A stretch of 64,000 nt of DNA from JAUIIK01 sp963709995 (GTDB lineage: Bacteria > Chloroflexota > Chloroflexia > Thermomicrobiales > CFX8): assembly GCA_963709995.1 (NCBI GenBank), contig CAVPYN010000001.1, positions 558,001 to 622,000 on the forward strand, written 5' to 3'. A program made the translations under genes and the position numbers. Below are positions 26,522 through 35,955 of this stretch, piece by piece (position 1 is the first letter of the stretch; the number at the start of each line of letters is the position of its first letter). Below the pieces are notes generated by a model that was given only the letters and a program-made list of their open reading frames with translations, did no database searches and was not told the DNA's origin.

Positions 26522-29500
26522 ATGTACGTTGAGCTGCACGCTCACAGCAATTTCTCGTTCCTCGATGGGGCGTCACACGTCGAGGAGTTGGTGCTGCAGG
26601 CGAAGGCGTTCGGCTATCCGGCGCTGGCGTTGACCGATCACAACGGGTTGTATGGGGCGATGGAGTTTGCCCGGGCGGCGCGGGCCTGGGGTATTCAGCC
26701 GATCACCGGAGCCGAGGTGACGCTGACCTCGGGGCATCACCTGACGTTGCTGGCCGAGACGCGACAGGGCTACGCGAATCTCTGCCGGATGTTGACCCGC
26801 GCCCACCTCGACAACGAGCGGCTCGATCCCTTCCCTTGATCCTGAGCTATTGAAGGCACATAGTGAGGGCCTGATCGCCCTCTCCGGCTGCCGCAATGGC
26901 GAGGTTCCGGCGCTGATCGCTCGGGGACAGTACAGACAGGCGGTTGATGCCGCGCTGGAATACATGGATCTGTTTGGTGCTGAGAATTTCTATATAGAGC
27001 TACAACGCAATCTGGTCGATGACGATAAAGAACGCATCGCCGGGTCTGGTCCGGTTGGCCCGCGATCTCGACCTGCCTCTGGTAGCGACAAACAATGTCC
27101 ACTACCACCTGCGCGCTCGTGCCCGGCTCCAGGATGTTCTCGTTGCGATCAAGAACCGCTCGACACTGGAGGGCTCGCATCGAGTCCGGCGGCCGAATAG
27201 CGAATTCTTCCTCAAATCCAGCCAGCAGATGGAGCGTCTCTTCTCCGATCTCCCAGAAGCGCATTGAGAACACTGCCGTGATCTGCGGAGCGTTGCCAGT
27301 TCGATCTGACGACGGATTTGCACTATCAGTTTCCCGCGTATGGGGAGCGGGGGACGGCGTTGCTGGGGATTGGGGAAGACAAAGAGCCCTCACCCCCAGC
27401 CCCTCTCCCAATGCTGGGAGAGGAGAGCAAGGCAAGGTATGAGTGCTGCTTCCCTGACTCTTACACCCCCTCTCCCAATGCGGGAGAGGGGCGGGGGTGA
27501 GGGCTGTCCCGACCCCGATACCCTCCTCCGCACCCACTGCACCACCCAAATCCGCGAACGCTACGACCAATCTGAGTGGCCCGCGGCCACCGAGCGGCTC
27601 GAACAGGAACTGCGGTTGATCGAGAAGCACAAGCTGGCCGGGTTCTTTCTGATCTATCGGGACATCCTGGAGTTGGGGAAGGAGATCGCGAAGGAGCTGT
27701 ACGGGGAGCACCGGGATCGCGCGCCGGGGCGGGGGCGGGGGAGCAGTGTCGGGTCGATCGTCTGCTATCTGATCGGGTTGAGCCCGATCGATCCGCTGCG
27801 GGCGAATCTCTATCTGGGACGCTTTCTGAACGAGGATCTGGCGACGGTGCCGGATATCGATCTCGATTTCAGCCGGGAGGTGCGGGAGCGGCTGATCCTG
27901 AAGGTTTACGAGCACTTTGGCGCGGAGCACGTCGCGCTGGTCTGTAGCTTCCCGACCTACCGGCTGCGCTCGGCGGTGCGGGAGATCGGCAAGGCGCTGG
28001 GGTTGCCCGAGGCGGAGCTGGCGCGGCTGGCGAAGCTGGCCGGGAGCCACGGCTCGGTCGACAAGCTGGGCGAGGAGATGCAGCGCTATCCGGAGTTCAC
28101 CCAGCGGATCGAAGCGCCGCTCTGGCGGGATCTGATCGATCTGGCGGCCCAGGCGAAGGGTTTTCCGCGGCACATCAGCCAGCACGTCGGTGGGATGATC
28201 ATCTCATCGACGCCAATCGTCGAGATCGTGCCGCTGGAGCAGTCGGCCATGGAAGGACGGATCATCTGCCAGTGGGACAAGGATTCCTGCGACGATGCCC
28301 GGATGGTCAAGATCGATTTTCTCGGGCTGGGGATGCTCTCGCTGGTCGATTACTGTCTGGATGAGATCGTCTTCAACCGCGGGCCGGATCTCGATCTGAC
28401 CCGGATCGATTACGAGGATGAGGCCGTCTTCGACATGATCTGCGAGGGCGACACCGTCGGCGTCTTCCAGATCGAGAGCCGGGCACAGATGCAGACGCTG
28501 CCGCGGACCCGGCCGCGCAACCTCGACGACCTGACAGTCGAGGTGGCGATCATTCGACCCGGACCGATCGTCGGCGGGGCGGTCAACCCCTACATCAAGC
28601 GCAGCCAGGGCCGGGAGTCGGTCAGCTACGACCACCCGAGTCTGGAGCCGTATCTGGAAGAGACGCTGGGCGTGATCCTGTTTCAGGAGCAGGTTATCCA
28701 GGTGGCGATGGCGATCACCGGGATTACCGCCGGCCAGGCCGACCAGTTCCGGCGGGCGATGTCGAGGAAACGCTCACGCGATGCGATGGAGATCGATGCG
28801 GGATGATTTCTACCAGCGGGCTGTGGCGCAGGGCGTCGATGTCGGAGTCGCCGAGACGATCTTCAACAAGCTGATCGGGTTCGCCGAGTTTGGCTTTCCG
28901 AAGAGCCATTCGGCGGCTTTTGCGTTGCTGGCTTATCAAAGCTCCTGGCTGAAGTTCTATTACCCGGTCGAGTTCACCTGCGCCCTGCTCAACGCCCAGC
29001 CGATGGGTTTCTATTCCTCCGAGGTCATCATTCGCGACGCCCGGCGACATGGTGTCAGCTTCCGCCAGCCGGATATCAACGCCAGCCGCCGCAACTGCAC
29101 GGTCGAGGGCGAGTCGGTGCGGATCGGTTTTCGCTACGTCAAAGGTGTTGGCCCGAGCGCGCCGGAGGCAATCGAGCAGGCGCGTGAATGAGGGTGGCGA
29201 GTTCCGGTCGATACGCGAGTTTCTCTGGAGGAGCGGCACGAGCCGGGAGGCGACCGAGAACCTGATTCGGGCCGGTGCGTTCGACTCGTTCGGGCTGAAT
29301 CGCCGTGAGTTGCTCTGGCAACTTGGCCTGGTCTACCGCCCACCAGGCCGCCAGTTGCCGCTGCCGATACCGACGAAGCAGGACGAGGTGAGCTTGAAGG
29401 ATCTGAGTCGCTGGGAGCGGGTGGTGACCGACTTCGAGGTGATGGGCTTTTCGACCTACGATCATCCGATGGCCGATTGTCCGCACCGATCTCGATCTGG

Positions 29501-29825
29501 ATCTGGAGACGAGCGTCGGGTTGGATGCATCGCGAGGATGGCAAGCGTTGTGCGCTACGCCGGGATGGTCGTCTGCCGCCAGCGTCCGGAGACGGCCGGG
29601 GGCTTCACCTTCATGACGCTGGAGGATGAATTCGGATTGGCGAATCTGGTCGTTCGGCCGAAGGTGCTCGAGCGCTTCCGGACGATCATCCGCAGCGAGC
29701 CGTTCCTGACCGTCGACGGCCAGCTCCAGATTCGCGACGGCACGACCAACATCATCGTCAAGGACTTGACACCATTGCCGATCCCGCCCGAACTGATGGC
29801 CCCACCGTCGCACAATTACCGATAA
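26522..29825 (+). pseudogene. dnaE2: Error-prone DNA polymerase III alpha (DnaE2/ImuC), at least five frame breaks and an inserted palindrome
   Basis: C-family polymerase of the translesion DnaE2 type. The PHP domain starts MYVELHAHSNFSFLDGASH; ALTDHNGLYG and NNVHYHL follow. The palm domain carries catalytic aspartates in PDIDLDFSREVRERL, then GFPRHISQHVGGMI, VGVFQIESRAQM and FPKSHSAAFALLAYQSSWLK. The end (VRYAGMVVCRQRPETAGGF, PPSHNYR) has the short OB-fold tail of DnaE2. Frames change near 26840, 27035, 27265-27330, 28795 and 29180, and the region near 29480 also looks disturbed. The 27340-28806 segment is open through an inserted palindromic element. It overlaps the convergent hydrolase gene by about ten bases. 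Confidence 0.82.
27385..27505. repeat. GC-rich palindromic element, copy B, inside dnaE2
   Basis: Outer arms of about 25 bases (left AGCCCTCACCCCCAGCCCCT, right its near-complement) plus inner smaller inverted repeats. It is related to copy A at 26309 by the shared CACCCCC.GCCCCTCTCCCA head. Read in the dnaE2 frame it encodes SPHPQPLSQCWERRA and LTPPLPMRERGGGEG, low-complexity peptides unlike polymerase sequence, between the LHYQFPAY and TLLRTHCTTQIRERY segments. So the element is an insertion within the gene. Confidence 0.8.
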
Positions 29826-30807
29826 ATGGGATCGATGAGCAAATCCTGGACGCAATCGGTTAGGCGGAGGATCGGCTCGATATCCGTGTCGAGGGTGAAG
29901 GCAACAAAGTTTGACCGGAGTGCCGGGAAGCGCACAGCCTTGGCGAAGATTCCCGGCCAGCTACCCCCATGACTCCAGCCCGTGACGTTGTTGCGTTCGA
30001 TCCTGCGGATCCCCCAGGCGTAATCAAGCGGTGTGCCATTGTTGAGCATCACGGTCTGTTGGACCATCCCGGAAACCCCGAGCAGACTAAGATTCATCGC
30101 GTCGTTCCACAGTTGAAAATCATTAACCGTCGTCCAGAGGCCGCCGTCCCCGAGCGAGCACGGAAAACCAAGAACCGGATCGGGCTCGACCGGAACCGCG
30201 CCACCGGGGATGGAATCCGGTCCAGGCCAGTAGCGTGTCTCCGCCATCCCGAGCGGGGCGAAGATCCGTCGTGCCGAGAAGGACTCGAACGGCTCATCGC
30301 TGGCGATCTCGACAATGCGGGCTAGGCAAACATATCCAATATTGGAATAGACATAGCTCGACCCTGGCACCGCGTCCGATTCCGTAAAACTCTGGAGGGC
30401 GGAGAGCATGCCTTGCGAAGTCCTGGCGGTTTCCCCGCGGACCTTCATGCGTTGGAGTAGCGCTGGTTCCCCGGGTAGCCCTCCTGAATGGTGCAACAAG
30501 TGAGTGAGCCTGACCTCGGATGCCCAGCCAGGGAAATCTGGAAACCAACGCTTGAGCGTATCTTCGGGATGAACCAGTCCATCACACACTGTGAGGGCAA
30601 AGCAAACGGCGGTGATCTGCTTTGCCAGGCTGGCCCCATAGACAAGGCTCGATTGCTCGATTCGACAGTGCGGGCATGACGCCGCTGGCGTAGCGAACCG
30701 TCCAACTTGCCCCCGCGCTGAACAGAGGCAGTCAGGGGAATCGCAGGATCGGGACCGGCTTGAGCGACACGGGCCGCAAGTGCCGCGGAGAGGTCCGCAT
30801 TCGCCAA
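29816..30807 (-). CDS. Serine beta-lactamase-fold hydrolase (one frameshift)
   Basis: Class C beta-lactamase/esterase family (PF00144 type) enzyme. The nucleophile motif SxxK is in YGASLAKQ, the YxN motif in YSNIGY, and a HGG triad in GWSHGGSWPG. The true N-terminus starts at a TTG at 30807 with GGAGG seven bases upstream (LANADLSAALAARVAQ), and the frame shifts near 30650, before the catalytic serine; the longer frame that starts at 30814 gives a Cys-rich non-homologous N-terminus. No signal peptide is seen, so it is probably cytosolic. It follows the MFS gene by three bases, so they likely form an operon. Confidence 0.75.
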
Positions 30808-30810
30808 ACT

Positions 30811-32079
30811 TCAACCTCCAGGTGACGCCTCGTGGGATGCGGATTCGTCAAACCGGAACATCCCGGCGAAGATCCCGCCAGCGACGATCAGGGAACCTGC
30901 CGACCCGAGATACATCCAGTTGAGACCCAGCCCAATGCCGATGACCCATCCCACGAGCGGGCCGGCCGCCGCGCCGAGATCTGACCAGGTCGCGTAGGTG
31001 CTCATCGTCTGTGAGCGACGATCGGGCGGGGCCAGGTCTCCGGCGAGCGCGTCAAGGGTCACTTTCGCGGCGGTGGCCGAGAGGAAGAGCAGAACTGACA
31101 CGATAATGACCGGCCAGATGTCTGGAGAGAAGGCGAGCCCGATCAGGCCAATGACTTCGATCCCACCGGCGAGCAGCAGGAATCGTACCCGACCGTGCCG
31201 GTCCGAGAGAAAGCCGGCCAGCGGTCCCCAGAGAAACTCTGAGAGGTAGCGCACCGAAAGCAACAGCCCTGTCAGCGATGCGACGCCGACCGTCACGAAC
31301 GCGAGGGTTATGTTGTCACCGAAGTTCTCCTGGAGCCATGAGCCGAGCGTGGCTGTCACTAGCCCCTGCACGGCCATGGCTTGAAGCAGAACCGTCCCAT
31401 ACACGATCCAGAGCCGGTGGCGTAACAGGGGGTCTGGGATGGCTGGTGCGGTCGCGACCGTCAACGCCGGACGGTCGATGATCTGGGTGGGAATGTGCGG
31501 GGGGCGTTCGCGAAGCACACCCAGGCCGCCGATCACCGTCAAAGCAGCGAACGCCAACACCGTCGTGGTAAAGCCGATCAGATCGGTCATGAAGCCGCCA
31601 AGCAACGCGGCAATGAAGCTACCGAAGCGTGTTACTCCGTTGAAGAAGCCGAGATAGTAGCCACGGTTCGTGCCATCAGAAGATTCCAGCGCGGCGAGGA
31701 AGCCGCCAAGTCTGAGGAATGACCAGCACAATCCCCAGCCAAGCCGGGCAATTAGGAAGACTGCAAAACCAAGGCCAGATCCGTAAACGGCAGTCGTGAG
31801 CGCGGCGAGGAAGACGGCGAAGAGGAACGGACCGCGAACCCCGGCGCGGGCCATCGTCCAACCAGCGACCGAATTGGTGACCAGGCGTACGAAACGGTTG
31901 GCGCTCAGCAGGATCCCGACCATGAATGCCTGTAGTCCGAGATCCTGGTACATCGTCGGGAGAACAGCGTAGAGCAACGAGTCGCCCAGAATCGAGGCGG
32001 CCACTGCGATGGAGACGGCGACGACCCAGCGCGGCGGCAAACGCATGAGGCGATAGAACTCCGATTGTCTGACGATCAC
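30811..32079 (-). CDS. MFS transporter
   Basis: Twelve-helix major facilitator protein of 422 residues, intact. The N-half loop motif reads RFVRLVTNSVAGWTMARAG and the C-half equivalent is EFLWGPLAGFLSDRHGRVRF, typical of drug:proton antiporter-type MFS. Substrate unknown. The start is a GTG at 32079; a strong alternative in-frame ATG (LMRLPPRW) lies 33 bases later. The beta-lactamase-fold gene begins three bases past the stop. Confidence 0.85.
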   Translation of the reverse strand: MIVRQSEFYRLMRLPPRWVVAVSIAVAASILGDSLLYAVLPTMYQDLGLQAFMVGILLSANRFVRLVTNSVAGWTMARAGVRGPFLFAVFLAALTTAVYGSGLGFAVFLIARLGWGLCWSFLRLGGFLAALESSDGTNRGYYLGFFNGVTRFGSFIAALLGGFMTDLIGFTTTVLAFAALTVIGGLGVLRERPPHIPTQIIDRPALTVATAPAIPDPLLRHRLWIVYGTVLLQAMAVQGLVTATLGSWLQENFGDNITLAFVTVGVASLTGLLLSVRYLSEFLWGPLAGFLSDRHGRVRFLLLAGGIEVIGLIGLAFSPDIWPVIIVSVLLFLSATAAKVTLDALAGDLAPPDRRSQTMSTYATWSDLGAAAGPLVGWVIGIGLGLNWMYLGSAGSLIVAGGIFAGMFRFDESASHEASPGG

Positions 32080-32202
32080 CGACGAAGCACACGGCGAATT
32101 CTAGCCCGGGTTTGATCCGGTGGGGGCAGAACGAGCGCTATCGACGGTTTTGAGCCATAGGGCACGTTTCAACTCGATCAATGCAAAATAGCAATCAATA
32201 GG

Positions 32203-32231
32203 TTGACATTCAGATATAATCGAGATAATCT
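32203..32231 (+). promoter_or_regulatory. Sigma-70-type promoter of the ABC exporter operon
   Basis: TTGACA at 32203-32208, a 17-bp spacer, and TAATCT at 32226-32231, within a locally AT-rich stretch that contrasts with its surroundings. It lies 76 bp upstream of the ATPase ATG at 32307 (19 bp from the alternative ATG at 32250). Confidence 0.6.
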
Positions 32232-32306
32232 ATAAACTAATGGTGATATATGGAGCAATTCCATAATTCGTCTATTTCAGACCGGAGAGAGACAGTAGGA
32301 AAATCA

Positions 32307-33284
32307 ATGTTGGCAATCAAAGCAAAGGAATTGCGACGTGTTTTTCGCCAGGCGCGCGGCTTCCTGCGCAAGGGGAGCGACACCGTCGCCGTGGATCGAG
32401 TCGATCTTGAAATCCCTGATGGCATGATCTACGGAATGCTCGGCCACAACGGCGCAGGCAAGACGACGACGATTAAGATGCTCTCGACGCTGTTGATCCC
32501 GACGTCCGGAACAGCACAAGTGGCTGGCTACGACGTTGTGCAAGATGAGCGTGAGGTTCGTCGCCGTCTTGGCGTCGTCCTCGGCGGCGACCGGGGTTTG
32601 TACAACAAGCTGACCGCGCGCGATAACCTGATCTATTTCGCGCACCTCTACGGTGTGCCTCGGGTTGAGGTTGGCTCCAGGGCCGATGCGATGCTAGATC
32701 TCGTGGGCTTGCTCGATCGAGGCCAGGACCGGGTCGAGGGTTTTTCGCGGGGGATGAAGCAACGTCTGCATCTCGCGAAGGCATTGATTCACGATCCACC
32801 CGTGCTGTTCCTCGATGAACCGACAATCGGGCTCGATCCGGCAGCCGCGGTACGAGTTCGGGAGATCATCGCCGGGCTTGCGCCGAAGCATACGATCCTG
32901 CTGACGACCCACTACCTTCAGGAGGCGGACGCGCTCTGTGATTCTATTGGCATCATCGATCATGGCCGGATCATCGTTGAGGACACACCAGCCGGGATCA
33001 AAAGGCGGGTGGGCGGCGATCGCAGGCATCTGATCAACGTTCGCGGGCATCTAAACGGTTGGACCAGCCAGCTGCTTGGAAACCTTCCTGGAATTTCAGC
33101 TGTCGAACTCCGACCCGGCGAGCATGTTACGACCATAACGCTTGTCGCGTCGGATCGGGGCACGCCGGTTGACGGAGCGTTGAGAGCCCTTCATCAAGAA
33201 GGCGTCCTGGTTGACTCTGTCCAAAGCTCGGACTTAACGCTTGAGGATGCATTCCTGGCGCTGACCGGCGGGAGTGAGTCGTGA
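32307..33284 (+). CDS. ABC-2 type exporter ATP-binding protein
   Basis: Cytoplasmic ATPase of a multidrug/lipid-type ABC exporter. Walker A GHNGAGKTT at residues 46-54, a Q-loop region around GVVLGGDRGLYNKL, signature FSRGMKQRLHLAKAL, Walker B VLFLDEPTIGLDP and the H-loop LLTTHYLQEA; a 90-residue C-terminal extension follows, as in daunorubicin-type (DrrA) ATPases. I prefer the ATG at 32307 (AGGA upstream); the frame opens at an ATG at 32250. It overlaps the first permease start by four bases. Confidence 0.88.
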   Translation: MLAIKAKELRRVFRQARGFLRKGSDTVAVDRVDLEIPDGMIYGMLGHNGAGKTTTIKMLSTLLIPTSGTAQVAGYDVVQDEREVRRRLGVVLGGDRGLYNKLTARDNLIYFAHLYGVPRVEVGSRADAMLDLVGLLDRGQDRVEGFSRGMKQRLHLAKALIHDPPVLFLDEPTIGLDPAAAVRVREIIAGLAPKHTILLTTHYLQEADALCDSIGIIDHGRIIVEDTPAGIKRRVGGDRRHLINVRGHLNGWTSQLLGNLPGISAVELRPGEHVTTITLVASDRGTPVDGALRALHQEGVLVDSVQSSDLTLEDAFLALTGGSES

Positions 33285-34102
33285 GCGCCAGCCACATCGA
33301 GACGTACAGCCTGTTGCGAGTCTGCCTTGCGACCGCGGCCGCCGAGATTCGACGGACGCTTGCGTATACCATCGAAGTGGTGCGCTGGCCACTCTTTCCG
33401 TTGTTGTTCTATCTGACGCTCTACTTCACCTACCAGGCGGCTGGCAGAGAAACGGTTGGCCAGGTCAGCTCGGCCGCCTTTCTGTTGGTGGGCATTTTCG
33501 GAATGACGCTCTGGAGCTCGGCGATCTGGTCTGGCGGGTATGCGGTCGAAACCGAGCGCAGCGCAGGGACGATCAACTCGCTCTTTCTGACGCCCGCCAG
33601 CCGGGGGGCGGTGGTTGTCGGATATTCCGTTGGAGCAATAGCAGTGTTTGTCGCGCCAACGATGGTTGCGGCAACGCTTCTCGCCATCGGACTGGGGGTC
33701 GAGTTCGAGGTCGCCGACCCATTGGCGCTGTTCCTGTCATTTCTATCGCTATTGATAGCAGCGCTTGCAATGGGATATCTGCTTGCGGGAGCGTTCGTGC
33801 TAACCCGGCGAGCGAACATGTTCGCGAATTTCCTTCAAACGCCCATCTACCTGCTGAGTGGGATGGTAGTGCCGGTTGAGGAGCTACCTCAGGTGCTCCA
33901 GTGGTTTGCGGTCATCTTCCCAATCAGTGCCGGGATGGAGGCATTGCGCGGGACATTGCTCGCAGGGCAAACGATCGACATGGTCTACGGGCCGATCCTA
34001 AGACTGCTAGTTGTTTCGGTCGTGTTGGCCTTCGTCGGAAAGTCATTGCTTGGGAAGGTGGAACATGCGGCACGAAATGCTGGCACGCTCGATTTCGAAT
34101 GA
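33281..34102 (+). CDS. ABC-2 type exporter permease, first subunit
   Basis: Integral membrane subunit with about six helices (for example LFPLLFYLTLYFTYQAA and LFLSFLSLLIAALAMGYLLAGAF) and the ABC-2 motif ETERSAGTINSLFLTPASR in the cytoplasmic loop. The GTG start overlaps the ATPase stop, and the next permease starts inside its 3' end, so the three subunits are translationally coupled. 273 residues. Confidence 0.85.
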   Translation: MSASHIETYSLLRVCLATAAAEIRRTLAYTIEVVRWPLFPLLFYLTLYFTYQAAGRETVGQVSSAAFLLVGIFGMTLWSSAIWSGGYAVETERSAGTINSLFLTPASRGAVVVGYSVGAIAVFVAPTMVAATLLAIGLGVEFEVADPLALFLSFLSLLIAALAMGYLLAGAFVLTRRANMFANFLQTPIYLLSGMVVPVEELPQVLQWFAVIFPISAGMEALRGTLLAGQTIDMVYGPILRLLVVSVVLAFVGKSLLGKVEHAARNAGTLDFE

Positions 34103-34877
34103 GTTCCGCGCGGCGGCGATTGCCTGGCTGATGATGTTCCGCGAGAGGTTCTATCTGTATGGGCGCGCCTATGTGTTCGACTGGGCGCTGCGACCGATCT
34201 TCGAGCTTTCGATAGCAGCACTGATCTATCTGCAGTCTGATAGCGAGCAGATTGCCTACGTCGTTGTTGCGCTAGCGTCAAGCATGCTGCTCTTCACGTC
34301 AATCTACTTTGTTGGCGAAATTCTGGATCGGGAACGGATGAAGGGCACGCTGCCAAGCCTGTTTCTGACACCCTGCCGCCGGACGAGCTGGATGGCCGGC
34401 TACGCGTTCGCGGGCGTGCTAGAGACGACTGGGCGGATCACGGTCGTTCTCCTGGCAGGAATCATTCTCTTCGACGTCAGGCTGGATCCGAACTATCCCG
34501 CGCTCGTCGTCGTGCTTCCGATATTCGTTCTTTCGCTGACCGGTCTGGCCCTGGTGTTGAGCGGTATCGGATTACTGATCAAGCGAGCCAACGCGTTGTC
34601 CAATCTTGTTTCGCCCTTCCTTATCCTGCTGGGCGGCGTGTACTTCCCAGTCGCCACCTTGCCTGAGCCACTGCGATTAGTCGCGCGAGCGCTGCCGATT
34701 GGCTACGGCATGGATGCCATAACTGCTATTGCAATCAATCACGCGTCCCTCTATGACGTGCGATGGTCGCTCATCCCGCTCCTGGGCTTTGCGGCCGTCT
34801 CTCCGATCATCGGGCTGGCGGCATTCCACCGGATCGATGTTCTGATTCGGCAGCGGGGCGAGGTCGAGATCTACTAG
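34065..34877 (+). CDS. ABC-2 type exporter permease, second subunit
   Basis: Second, diverged permease (about 270 residues) with six helices and the same cytoplasmic motif, here LDRERMKGTLPSLFLTPCRR, and LVSPFLILLGGVYFPVATLPEPL near the end. The ATG at 34065 has GGAAGG upstream and lies within the end of the first permease gene. Together with the ATPase it forms a heterodimeric exporter of unknown substrate. Confidence 0.85.
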   Translation: MRHEMLARSISNEFRAAAIAWLMMFRERFYLYGRAYVFDWALRPIFELSIAALIYLQSDSEQIAYVVVALASSMLLFTSIYFVGEILDRERMKGTLPSLFLTPCRRTSWMAGYAFAGVLETTGRITVVLLAGIILFDVRLDPNYPALVVVLPIFVLSLTGLALVLSGIGLLIKRANALSNLVSPFLILLGGVYFPVATLPEPLRLVARALPIGYGMDAITAIAINHASLYDVRWSLIPLLGFAAVSPIIGLAAFHRIDVLIRQRGEVEIY

Positions 34878-34898
34878 CGATGCCCGTAGGAGATCTCT

Positions 34899-35729
34899 CT
34901 AGTTCGGAAGCGCGTACTCCGGTGGCGTGCCAGTTGGACGTCGCCGATCGCTGTTTCCCGCCAGGACGTAGACGGCGATCAAGAGGCCTACGAGAGCCAC
35001 GATGTCGCCGATGATCGCGTCAAGGATGAAGTGGTTGCCGGTCAGCACCACCGACGAGGTCATCAGGATCGGAAGCAGAAGTCCGAACAGCTTGATGCGC
35101 TGCGATCGCGCATAACACACGATCGCGATGCTCATCAGCAAGTTCCAGCCCACATGGAGACTGGGAACGGCGGCGTATTTATTCGCCAATCCTGATGGAA
35201 GGAGCACCTCCTTCGAGTAGGAGCGCTGCTGAATCGTGTCGATGAACCCGAGTTCCGGCACGAATCTCGGCGGCGCTACCGGGAAGAACGCGAAGATGAT
35301 CAGTGCAATCGCGCCGGAGATCAGCACGGCGTTGCGATAGATCAGATATTTCTCCGGATGGTTGAGAAAGAGCCAGACCAGCACGATCGCAATCACCGGC
35401 CAGTGCAGCCAGACGTAAACCCAGTTCATTGCGTTGACGACCGTCGGGTACTGCAGCGCGAACGCCTGGAGGTCCAGTTCTCGAAACAGCCCGTAGTCAC
35501 GTTCGAAGTCGATCAGCCGGTAGGCGTTTTCTCGCGCAAGGGTTGCTTGATCCTTGACCAGGCCTCGTACCATGTAATAGCTCAGGTAGGCTGCGTAAAC
35601 GAAGGTCGCCTCGGCGAGCAACGCTCCGTTTGCAATGCGGTCCCGAATCGCCCAGCGAAAACCAAACAGAAGCCCCGTAAGCGTGAGAATCGGCCAGTAT
35701 GCGTTGACGAAGTCCGTGATCACATGCAT
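34899..35729 (-). CDS. PAP2-superfamily membrane phosphatase/inositolphosphotransferase-like
   Basis: Polytopic membrane protein with about six helices. The phosphatase motifs appear as VPSLHVGWN (second motif) and GNHFILDAIIG (third motif), preceded by FAFFPVAPPRF; this is the pattern of the PAP2_3 group that includes Aur1/Ipt1-like enzymes and mycobacterial PAP2 proteins. It probably acts on lipid phosphates at the outer face; substrate unknown. 276 residues, ATG at 35729, convergent with the ABC operon. Confidence 0.8.
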   Translation of the reverse strand: MHVITDFVNAYWPILTLTGLLFGFRWAIRDRIANGALLAEATFVYAAYLSYYMVRGLVKDQATLARENAYRLIDFERDYGLFRELDLQAFALQYPTVVNAMNWVYVWLHWPVIAIVLVWLFLNHPEKYLIYRNAVLISGAIALIIFAFFPVAPPRFVPELGFIDTIQQRSYSKEVLLPSGLANKYAAVPSLHVGWNLLMSIAIVCYARSQRIKLFGLLLPILMTSSVVLTGNHFILDAIIGDIVALVGLLIAVYVLAGNSDRRRPTGTPPEYALPN

Positions 35730-35955
35730 CTCACTGTGACCTTCACCTGAAACAACCGAGAAACTGGGCGAACCGTCTTCTTTTCGCCCGCCTCTGATGT
35801 TCTGATCCGGCGGGATGAGCGCCGCATGATTACTATAGAGAAGCCAGTTACGCTATGGACTGCATCTAGGAATCATAATGAATCCAGCAGCAAATCTCAA
35901 AGTTGGTATACGATGACTCATGGATGCGCGGCTGTGAATTGGAGAAGAGGTCGGC

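Noticed and set aside
26770..28185. 471-codon minus-strand open frame
   Set aside because: Antisense to dnaE2, translation is Gln/Pro/Arg-rich low complexity; dnaE2 shows clear polymerase motifs.
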